NCBI GenBank assembly: GCA_023055355.1
Contig: JALJCS010000018.1
Coordinates: 1,054,001 to 1,118,000, forward strand
Direction: 5' to 3'
Source of the DNA: Agelaius tricolor
Lineage: Eukaryota > Chordata > Aves > Passeriformes > Icteridae
Length of the DNA: 64,000 nt
In this document: one piece after another, positions 49,916-60,258 of the stretch
Layout of the letters: each line of letters starts with the position of its first letter
Position numbering within the stretch: position 1 is the first letter of the stretch
Notes under the pieces: generated by a model
Databases searched by the model: none
What the model saw: the letters and a program-made list of their open reading frames with translations, nothing else
Told to the model about the DNA's origin: nothing
Program-made: the position numbers and the translations under genes

Positions 49916-51296
49916 GGACACACTACCCAAGGACTTGTTGCAGTTCTGGGAAGCCTCCAAAAGGAAGGATATCTTTTCCATTATCTCAGAAATCCTTTGC
50001 CTGCTCTGGTAGGTTCTTCTGCATTGACCAAATCTCTTCCTCCCTGCTGATTACTCCCCCTCATAATTATAGCAAGTCCTTCAACAAGTATCCCCTGCAT
50101 GAAAATGAATTTTTGCCATAACCATGATTCCAGATCAACCGTCCATCATCTCAGCTTATTCAGCCTCAGAGTTAATATTATTTTATAGTGCACTTGAAGC
50201 AACCCTAATACCCTCTTGATTTGATTCTTGGGTTCTGTGGAAGCCACCAACCTCTGTTTCCCTGCCAAGAGAATGCCAACTCCTTAGGGACAAGGTCTCT
50301 GAGAAGCAGCTGTGGCTGTTCCTCCTCCAGGAATATTTTTGACAAGGCAGAGAGGAAGCACACTTCTAGGCTGACTTGGCTTTTCCCCATGAACACACAA
50401 GTCAGAATTTTTCAAGACAAGAGAATACCATCTTTTTCCATGTTTATGCCTATCGTGGTAACATTTAGCTGTGAAAATGGCAGAGGAAATTTAATTTGAG
50501 AGAAATCCATAAACAAGAATTACCTTATCCAGGGCAGGACTCCGTAAGTTCTGAAGTGTTTTGGAGGTAACGTGGCGACTGTTTCCACCTGTAACTTCTG
50601 GAAGGGTCAGTGGTGGGTGGAGAATGCTGCCCCTGCTCACAGCCCCTCTGAGGAGTCTCTGGGCTGAGCACCAGGTGTTTCCAGCAAGCAGCAGAAGGGA
50701 ATCCTCCCTTTGGCTTGGGTGGGAGGCTCTGCTATAAATATAAATACTGGTTGTTGCTGTTTTCAGAGCTACAGAGATGAAGAGGAACAGAGAGATTTGG
50801 GAGCTTGGCAGGAGAGACCCAAGGCTGTAATTCTCTGGACTGGGAACTGTCTGCAGAGCCAATGGGACCTGCTTCCTGAAAGTCACAGCAGGTGCTGCCA
50901 AATGGTTCTTAGAACAAACTCTCTGTGGAACTGCAGCAAGACTGCATTACTAAGTAGCACCAAATCCCAGGAACTGCAGGGATGCTCTATCCAGGGTTTT
51001 CTGTTTGTCCCTTGGAAGTAGGAGCAGTAACAAACTGCATGTAGTAGAGTAAAAAGATATTTTTAAAAATGATATTTTAAAAATACTGCTGAGAATTGAT
51101 GATACTCTTAAAAATGCCAGTTTGTTCAGGGTCACATGAACTGTCCCGTGCTGCCTCATGCCCAAGCTCCACGTAGGCAGTAGATTATTAGGAAAAAACC
51201 TGTAATGTTGCAGTGATGATGGCCCAGGTACCCCACAGGCTGGGAGAGGGACACCAGTGACCCTGTGCAGAGCTGGCAGCCTGTCCTGCTGCCCCA
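49916..51296. other. Unique non-coding sequence
   Basis: No repeats or exons recognised. An AT-rich stretch at 51055-51110 repeats TATTTTTAAAAATGATATTT-like motifs. The 136-codon minus-strand frame at 50491-50901 is unrecognised. Confidence 0.55.
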
Positions 51297-51610
51297 GGCT
51301 GTGACACAGATGTGGCCCAGGGCTGTGACACAGATGTGGCCCAGGGCTGTGACACAGATGTGCCCCCAGGCTCAGGCTGGCACACAGATGTGCCCCCAGG
51401 CTGTGACACAGATGTGCCCCCAGGCTCAGGCTGGCACACAGATGTGGCCCCAGGCTCAGGCTGGCACACAGATGTGTCCCCAGGCTGTGACACAGATGTG
51501 CCCCCGGGCTGTGACACAGATGTGCCCCCAGGCTCAGGCTGGCACACAGATGTGCCCCCAGGCTGTGACACAGATGTGCGCCCAGGCTCAGGCTGGCACA
51601 CAGATGTGCA
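51297..51610 (+). repeat. Two-unit (24/30-bp) minisatellite
   Basis: Twelve units occur in the order A A A B A B B A A B A B. Unit A is about 24 bp (GGCTGTGACACAGATGTG plus CCCCCA). Unit B is 30 bp, starting GGCTCAGGCTGGCACACAGA and ending like A, so B is A with six more bases and a changed start. The first copies read GGCCCA instead of CCCCCA. Because 24 and 30 are multiples of 3, frames stay open on both strands (234 codons minus, 165 and 122 plus). These repetitive His-Leu-Cys or Gln-Met-Cys-Pro translations are not genes. Confidence 0.95.
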
Positions 51611-53499
51611 GCCCGTGGCCCTTGGCCAGGGCTCCCCTGCTGATTTGGATGCATTCAGTGCAGGTTCCCCCTACATTTGACATATGTCACCAAAATGAAC
51701 ATCTGACAGCCATGGCAGGAACTGCAAACATTGGTTTATCCCCTTCCCCCTCCTCTTCCTGATTTGTGAATTCATTTTGATTGGGCTTATGTTGCTCTTG
51801 GGTTTTATTTTCTATTCACTCAGATACTCATTAAAGGCATATTTGAGTTTAACACATGAATGTTCACACGACAAATGCAACATGAGATGCAACACCAGGT
51901 TGCATCAAAGCTGCTGCCAGGCTCTGACACAGAGACAAACAATCTAGACAGAATTCATCCAGAGCTTTCCCAACACAGCCCTGTACGTACATGCAATTAC
52001 ATTGTGTGAAAGCAAAACCCACAAATTTTATTTTAAGCTTTTCTCCAGCCAACACACCTTCTGTTATTAGTCTAATTTTCCTGGATCCCTCTAGGGAAGA
52101 CAGTCTACTTTTTTCCCAGTGCTTTCTCCCAATTCTCTTGGTTCTAACAGTTACACTTTATCCAGCCTGGGAGAAACGAGCCCTCATTTGCATTAATCTA
52201 GTAACCAACATGTGCAGAATTCCAAACGTGGTGTGAATCCTGTTGGAAAAATAATTCCCAGTGAGACATAGAAATGTGCTTTTATTCACCATGTGCTCAC
52301 ATGAGCAGGACAGGTCCCTGGGGCTGTAAAAGGGATCTGACCAGCCCAGTACTGGAGCAGCCACTGCACAGGGAGTGCAGAGGAGGCATCAGCACTGCTG
52401 TGGATTCTGTGGGTGAATGGACCCATCCTTGTTCCCAGGCTGGCAGGGGCAGCCCATGCTCCTGAGGATACTTAAGGAGAAAAGCTCCACCCTGATCAAC
52501 TGTGGGAATGAAGAACTCTTGTGACAACACGACCTGAAGAGTTTTACAGAGTATCTTGGATTAAGTTCCTCAGCAGCTGGAGCTGGAGTTACCCTGATAG
52601 TTCCTGGAATAAAAAATGCTGCACAATGGAAAACTTGGACGACAAGTTTGACACAAATCCTCAGCTTGTGCAAGTGCCTATGGCCCCTCTGACTCCACCT
52701 GAATTGCCTCCTCTCTTCCAGGTGCAGCCCTCCCCCATCACTTCAGGAAAGCTCAGGAGTTGTAGCTGCTGCCATTTACTCCCCCAAACCCAGACTATCT
52801 GCTGAGGTAAATCACCCTGCCACCACAAGAATGTCTATCAGCAGAGATTTGACTCTAAGTTACATTCTCATGCAGAAGTGTTACCTGGGTTCCTGAAAAC
52901 TGAGCCCTCAGTGTGTTCTAAGGTGTTGGAGCTAAAACACTAAAAAATATGGGGTTTAAACACAGCCCAGTTCAATGTGCTGTATTTATGAATAGTACCT
53001 GAACCCACCACCTCCCAGCAGTTTACAAAGAGCACTAAATCAAAGACTGTGATGATAAGAATATGCTTCCTTCAGTCTGGTCCTTAAAATTCCTTATTCA
53101 ATCCTTGGAAACCTGAAATTAAATATTATTTATGAAGTCCTGCAGTAAGAGCACAGTCTGGGTGAGCTGAATTACTAGCAGCAAGCTGAGGTTTTCATTT
53201 TTTCCCCAAACACAGAACCCAGTCCCTTGTGTGAGCTCTCTCCCCCATGGCTCTGTTGCAGAGGTCTCTGCAGGATCCTTCCCCTCCTTCCCCTCCTCCT
53301 GGCTGCCAGCAGGAGATGCCAACAGCCCTGAAGGGCTGAGCACAGCCCCGGGAGCAGCTCGGGTAGCAAGATACAGAAAAGGCTTCACGGCAAGAAGCTC
53401 ATGTAAGCAGGAGGGGACAGGCAGGGGGAGGAGGGCAGGTGTGACCCCCACTCAGAAAAAAACTCTCATCTGATGGCTCAAAACAGAGAACCACCAAAC
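51611..53499. other. Unique non-coding sequence
   Basis: No repeat or exon recognised. 53225-53440 is GC-rich. Several short frames overlap on both strands without resemblance to proteins. Confidence 0.55.
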
Positions 53500-53742
53500 C
53501 CCAGAATGGTTTGGGGTGGGAGGGACACTGAACATCATGTCATCACTATCCCAGGCTGCTCCAAGCCCTGTCCAACCTGCCCTTGGGCACTGCCAGGGAT
53601 CCAGGGGCAGCCAGAGCTTCTCTGGGCACCCTGTGCCAGAGCCTGCCCACCCTCAGAGGAAAGAATTCATTCCATATATCCAGTGTAAATCTTCTCTGCT
53701 TCCTTTTAGGGCCAGTTGCCTTTGTCTCACCTCTGAAACCAA
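53500..53742 (-). mobile_element. CR1 LINE, 3' fragment with internal deletion
   Basis: The plus strand starts CCCCAGAATGGTTTGGGGTG, then GGGAGGGACACTGAACATCA, ATCCCAGGCTGCTCCAAGCC, CACCCTGTGCCAGAGCCTGC and GAATTCATTCCATATATCCA. The usual CATGGCAGGGACACC block is missing. It is 5'-truncated near TTGCCTTTGTCTCAC. Confidence 0.92.
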
Positions 53743-56700
53743 CACATGGGCAAACCCAGAGGGCATGAACACATGTAAGGGACAGTTCTGGGGGCCATGG
53801 AGGGTGCAGCTGCTGGAGAAGCTGCATTTGCTGAAAGCAGTTCATACTTTGATCAGTTTATACAACAGGAACAGGAAAAATGTCAGGGTCCCTATGTGCC
53901 AGCACGTCCCTCCATTGTCATCAAAGGACTTACGACCTGCACAGCATTTTAACTCTAATGTTAATACTTAAAATAGTCTGCATTCAGTAAAAATATAAAG
54001 CTCTTGTTTGAGAAGCAAAATTCAGGACCATAAGCAGAACTGCCTTTAACACTGCAGAAACACCCATCCTTCTCCAGCAGAGTTCTGCCTGAAGTCTCAG
54101 CACAAATGACAGCCAAAACTGTGATTGTTTGGTTCCATGTAACCGTGGGAAGAACAATTCACCACAGTGAACATTCAAAATTCAGGGCTGCTGCCACCTC
54201 TGAACCAATTTTGACACTCATTTTTCTGCCTTTCATAAACCATAAGTTTCATCTGCTCTGGGGCTGAGTCATGATTTTCTTCCCTAAATAGAAAGGTTTT
54301 CATGTTCATTTTTTATTACTTTAATATGGCAACTATCCTATATGTTAATCCAGGTAAGAAAACCAGAAAACTTTTCAAACACAGGCATACTTCATATTTC
54401 ACTTATTCCACGTGGTTATGAAGTGGTGTTCAATGGAAACTGTATGGGAACTGGAAGCAGAGCACATATTGTGCACCCGTGTAATTGAGAAAATGTAGGG
54501 CTGGAAAAGGACAAATCAGATGGATGATGTTTACATGTTCCTGTAATATAACTTGGGCTAGAGACTATTGAGTTGCACAGTCAAGTTCTCAGGAGTCGGC
54601 TTAAATTCATTAAGCTCTTAAAACTTTCCTGGGTATGAGATGCACTGGTTGCACTTTTGCATTGCAGGGCAACCAACTCCTAAAATATCATCTTCTCTTC
54701 CCTCCAAAGATGGGAGATGCAGGGCAACAAACTCATAACTGAATCATATATAATTGGCATAACTTTCAGCATGAAAAAAATTGGTTTCCATCACTTAAAT
54801 TATGTGGATTAACTGGTAGGATTAACTAAGATATTGATATAGCTCATGTCTGACTTGGGACAGTAGACATTGAAGCAGGAGACTTTTAACCTGAAACCTA
54901 TTGTCACAAAGTTTAATGAAAATATGTTTTCCTCCAGAGAAAAAGGTACTTTTCTAGACTGTCCGCTTCACACCCCAGTTTGGCCAGTAAAATGTCAAGT
55001 CACCATCTATTCTATGAGTACTTTGGATTACAGTCACAGGGGAAATCAAAAAGCTAAAGACAGGAGTTACACAATTCCTGTTTGTGTGTAATTTGAAAAA
55101 AATTTAGAATATTACATTTTTAGTAATAGCTGAGAGGTGATGGGAGCCATAGGTTTGAGTCTGGCAATGAACCAAGCTCTGCATCAGCACTGAAGAAACA
55201 GACCTGGACAAGTGAGCCCCACTTGTGGAAAGGAAGGACAGAATGAGACCCTTTGGGTTCAGCACAGCTCCTGTGTCCCTGCTGCTGTTTCAGGGAGAGC
55301 CCTGGCTCGGGGGCAGACAGTGCCAGCTGCCTCCCTGCCTCCCCCCATGTCCACAGACATGCAGCTCTTCTTAGAAACACTTTTTTAAAAGAAGCCCCTA
55401 CCCCAACATTCTCATACCCTGCTTGGATTCCAATAGCCCATCTCTGTCATCCAGGGCAAAATCTTTTCTTAAGTGGAATTGATTTGCTCCCAAAAACCAA
55501 GAGCTTTTCTGGGAATTTCTCTTTTCTCTTACATTGCTTGGGAACCACTGCAAAGGCTCTCAAAACATGAAACACCCTGAACCTGAAAACCTCAGCAGAT
55601 GGCAGGAAGGTGTCTCCAAGTGGTAGCTGGTGTTGAAGAAATGTGTTGGGCTGATGACAGTCTTGGACACAGGTCCCTCTGCACAGCCATGGGACACAGA
55701 CAGCAAGTGGCAAGTGACATCTGCTGTGGTTCCCTTCCCTGACACAGCTCTCTCGTGCCCTGGTGGTTCGGGAGAGGGTGGAAATTAATTCAAACTATTT
55801 TTATTGGCCTGCTTGTTGCTACACAACACATCCTTCCATTAGAAAGAGGAACATTGTAGCTCCTCTCATCCCCTTCCAGAGACATTTCAAATAGGTGGAG
55901 GTTTAAATCCCACAAGTGAAAGCTACAGACATAAATTCCACATTTGTTTGTGTGAATCTGCACATGGCCAACCTTACAGAATGCAAACCAAACCCCAATA
56001 ATGGGACCCAGATTGAAATGAATACCAGCTCTCCACAATGAGAGACAGATTCTCGTGTCTGAGAAGTTTGCAGTCAGCTACAATAAACATCAAGCTCTGC
56101 AGCCTGGCCAGCCCCTGAGCCTTCATAAATATCACTTTTCCCTTGTTTTATTGTTAGCAGAAGCAGCTTGGCAGTGGATGCCACCACACTATTAGTAAAC
56201 ACACATCATTATAAACACAGAACAGAGACCATAATAACCAGCAAGGAAAAAGAAGGAATGAATTACACAAACCACCAACTCCTAAGAAAACAATTTCAGA
56301 AATACAAGGCGGCTCCAGCTGGAAATGTCACCGTGGCACCCCATACCTGACACATTCTGCCACCTCTCCCTGAGCTTTGATGCTCAGTGTAAAGCCAGAG
56401 AAGCTGTGAAAAGGACCTGGTGGGTTCCTGTATTGTCTGAAAATGACTCCACATTGAGAGACAATTTCTTCCCTGCCAGACTGGCAGAACCTGCCAGGTT
56501 TACAAGGCTGTGATTCTTCTGCCCTTTAACCACCACAAATAATAACAACACATGTTCTGAGAATTAAAATGAGATAGTGCTTCAGTGGGATCCATCCAGA
56601 AAGGGGACTAGAATCTCTTGGCTGCCCAAGCATCTGTGAGAGCCTGATGATTCCCAAGGAATGGTATCTGAGTTCAGGACTCCAGGGAATTCCTGCAGAA

Positions 56701-59620
56701 TTATAAAGGCTAAAACTGTGCACTCCTGATGCTGGTGGGCTCTGCTGCCCCTCAATGGCCTTGCTGGGAGGGGAAGCTCTGGGCAGCTCATCCCTCCCCT
56801 GCAGGTCCCTCCTTTCCTTTGGCAGCTGGCAAAATAGCAAAACGAGTGTGGCTATACAGCAAGACAGGGCCAAATGGAGCATAACAGAAAGAGAAGCCTG
56901 TGATTTGTCCTTTTGGCATCATTCAGTATGGTTAATTCTTTCCTACACGTTCCAGAGTCCTCTTGGACCTATTTTAAATAGATGGCTTTGCACAAACGTG
57001 GGTCACTGTCTGTGTTCCTACAGAAAAGGAGATGGAAATAAGCCTGAGAATCCTCTGCACCCTATACCTGGGAGGAAAACTTATCCCACAGTTTGTTAAA
57101 GTTCTCAGTATTGAATGCAGATGAGTGACAATTTCTCAGCAATTTTAGCAACATCCCTAAGGAATTCAGGAAAATTGTTTGAAGTGGTATTTTCCAAGAG
57201 CAATTGCTGGAGAGAGCTTCTAAAGCCATTGTGTGCAGAGTTCAGAGAGAATACCATGAACTGGGCTGCTCCACTGCTCCTCCTGCCCTGTCCTGCTGCT
57301 GGACCATGCCAGCAGCCCCAGCTCCCTCTGCAATGTCCACTCCCCAGGAAGGGACATCAGCAATGCCCAGAGGAGGCTGGACCAGATGTGCATGTGCCGG
57401 ACATCCCGTGGCTGCAGAGGCTGGGGCTGAGCCTTGAGGGGCTCACATGCAGACTTGGAGTGTAGCACTCCTAAAACAAGGGGGAATTCTCACCTCTGGG
57501 GGCTGGTTTTCACTTGCTCTCCAGACTCAGCAAGGCAGCAATAGGGGGATTTAAATTAAGGAACCAAAGCTGCTACACAGCTTAAAACAAAGTTTAAAGA
57601 CTGTAAAACAGAGCAAGATCTGCAGAAAAATGCTGTATCTCTAGCATCCAGAAGTACTCCAGCACAGGAGAGCTGGATGTTCTCAGTCTCAATTTAAAAC
57701 AAGGACTAAATGAAGCACACAGTTGTTCAGTGCATGATTTGGGGTTGCTATAAGGCACAATAAAGTGGCTGTCACAGTGTCACAGTGTCATTGAAGGGCT
57801 GGAGCAATAAAGGCAGATGGCAGCAGAGCAGCAAACGGGGTCTAGTTCTTGGCAAATAGTAAACTCTTCTCTGAGCAGCTCAAGAAAACCCAAGAGTCTT
57901 TCAGTTCCACAAAATTTTCTACTCCCATTCCCTTTGCTGACAAAAAATGTCATATTGTCAGGAGAGAGGACACATTCACAGTGAAATGCTGACTGAATTT
58001 TGATACAAAATCTGAGCCAGGCATACAGAAACTGAATAGAAATACAGCTCCTAGAAGTGAATGAATCTCAGCAATTGAGCTTCCATAAATTATCTGAGGT
58101 TTGATGCTGTATTTATTTTAACAATCAATTGGACATTAATATTAATTCTGGATTCAAAACATCTCATTTTTTCCCCCCAGTTTTTTTGGATTTACCTACA
58201 ACTGTTTGGAATGGACTCATAGCAGAATTCAAGTGATGATGTGAACAGGGAATAAATTCAAATGTGTTTTCTTGACTCTGATAAGAGAGAAGATCTCTCT
58301 GGCAGATAAGACATACATGCAGCTGGCCCATGAGACCCTTGGGGAGTAGGCCAGAAGAACAAGAGGGATTATCAAGGCAGTTCAAGGTAATGAAAATGGA
58401 TTCATTATTAAAAAGAAATTATATTTGGCTTTGACACTGCTTGTGGTGTTAGTGGGTCACCCATAATAATATACCCGGGACAACAACAGTGACAGGCAGC
58501 ATGTGAAGATAATTTAAAAGTCTCAGCTTAGAAACAAAGTTAAGCTGAACCAGCCTGCTTTAAATACAACTAAGTCAATATATGTATTTTCATAATAATT
58601 TGTGATTTAGATATATGTTTTGCACATATTCCCCACGTAAGAGAAAAAAAATAGCATCCACATTGACTACCTTTGTCTATACTAAAGATCATTATTTTCA
58701 TATTCTTCTGGTACCAAAAATAACACCAAGAGCTGGAAGGATTGCTTCTGGAACATGAACATTGTGGCTTTTCTGCCAAACACAGCCTGGTACCAGTGAT
58801 GCCCCAGCACACGGGAATTCCCAGACTGGCAGGCACAGACAGCTGCCAGCAATTCTCACTGCAGTGAAAGAGATCAATACCTTGAGACAGCACAGCCAAG
58901 AGAAAGGGTTGCAGGTAGAATGGTGTAACTTCATTTAAAGGAGTGGTGCTGTGCTAAGATGAGTTTAGGACCAACTAAAATTTCTGCCCTTTCCTGCCTT
59001 GCCCCTTCCTCACCTTCAACACATGGACAGCATAAGGGTTATGGACACTTTTATTGACTAGCATTAATCAATTATTTATTTTATCTATTAAGAAATTAAC
59101 ATAGGAGTAAAAACCCACGTTTATTTCAATTTTAAAAAGGGGGGAAAATAGTGAGGCTGTTTATGAATGTGGGCTGGGAGGAGCCTGGCAGAGCAGAGGA
59201 GCCCTAATGCCTTAATGAAGATAAGCAGATGAAAAGGGCCACTGTGGATTGCCACTGCTTTGCTGTTAAGTGGTGGGTTTGGAAAATAATTCCTCCTGAT
59301 TCATCTTCTGGTTACATTTTGGTTCTTCAGTCAATTATATGTCACCACATCGGTTGAGAGCAGATTCCTGAGTAAACAGCCAACAGCAGACAAATTAGCA
59401 GGGAAACCCAGGCACTGCTCTTTATCACTGGAGTTTTGATGAGTGCTGTGGCTGATCTGAGACAGTTCCTCAGGTGTATCCATGCCTATCAGGCTCCCAG
59501 ATGCTTCGTGTGCCCAGACCCCCAAGAGGATTTTTTGGCAACTATTCCCAATACATTCCCAGCTGCTCCCCCACAAAAGTAAGAACAGTCATTTTTTTCT
59601 GCTCTGATGTTCATGGAGTG
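53743..59620. other. Unique non-coding sequence
   Basis: Nearly 6 kb without a recognised transposon or exon. GCAGGGCAAC(C/A)AACTC(C/A)TA occurs at 54664 and again at 54719. GTGTCACA repeats lie at 57773-57791 and ATTAATATTAAT at 58135-58146. 59040-59260 is TAAT-rich with GATAAG and a preserved CCCACGTTTATTTC. Frames such as 56755-57099 and 57115-57465 (114 and 116 codons) are unrecognised. Confidence 0.55.
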
Positions 59621-59626
59621 GGGGAG

Positions 59627-60252
59627 CGTAGGAGCATCGGGGGGTAGCATGGTCAGGACGGACAGAGATGAGAGATCTCTGAACCAGGTCCTGGAACCTG
59701 GGGTTTATTGCAAAGGGCCTGGGGGCAGGGACCTGCTGGGAGCTGCCAGCCACAGCTCAGAGCAGGACTGAGAGAAGAGAGGGGGAGAGAGGATGAGAGG
59801 GTAAGAAAGTAAAAGGGTGAGAGCGTAAGGGAGTAAAAAAGGTAAGAGAGCGAGGTTCCCATTACAATACAATAAATCTTCTTCTGTGTTGAATATTCTG
59901 ACTCTCACTAACCAATCTAGTACAAGTCCTATAGCATTTACATACAACCTATAAGAATCATTACATTACCATACTGTGTTATACTTTAAACCCTAAAAAC
60001 TCCTCTTTGGACCCCTTCTGCTGAGCTAGTAGGGTCTGCTCTGACCCTTGGAGCTGTCTGCAAGCAGAGGGTGTTGTTCCATCAAAAGGGCATTACCTTC
60101 AGTCTGGCCACACCATTGTTTTCCAGCTGTTCAGTAACTGAGGGATCTCAAAGCTTGATTTCATTTCAGTCTCGCTTATAGTTTCTATATTCTCAAAATC
60201 TTTTGCCAGACAATCATATTTACAAGGCTTTCCTGTTTCATCTTCCCCAACA
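59627..60252 (-). mobile_element. Solo LTR of passerine endogenous retrovirus
   Basis: Read on the minus strand, the 626-bp unit begins TGTTGGGGAAGATGAAAC and ends GATGCTCCTACG, so TGTTGG/CCTACG form near-inverted termini (the last base is G instead of the expected A). An exact 6-bp duplication GGGGAG flanks it at 59621-59626 and 60253-60258, as for ERVK-type integration. The polyadenylation signal AATAAA lies at 59704-59709 on the minus strand, near the right-hand end of the LTR as expected. A purine-rich tract with repeated GTAAGGGAGTAAAA-like motifs spans 59770-59850. No viral genes flank it. Open frames over it are incidental. Confidence 0.88.
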
Positions 60253-60258
60253 GGGGAG

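Noticed and set aside
50950..51654. 234-codon minus-strand open frame with His-Leu-Cys repeats (and 165-codon plus-strand frame)
   Set aside because: Unit lengths of 24 and 30 bp keep frames open on both strands. The non-repeat ends resemble no protein.
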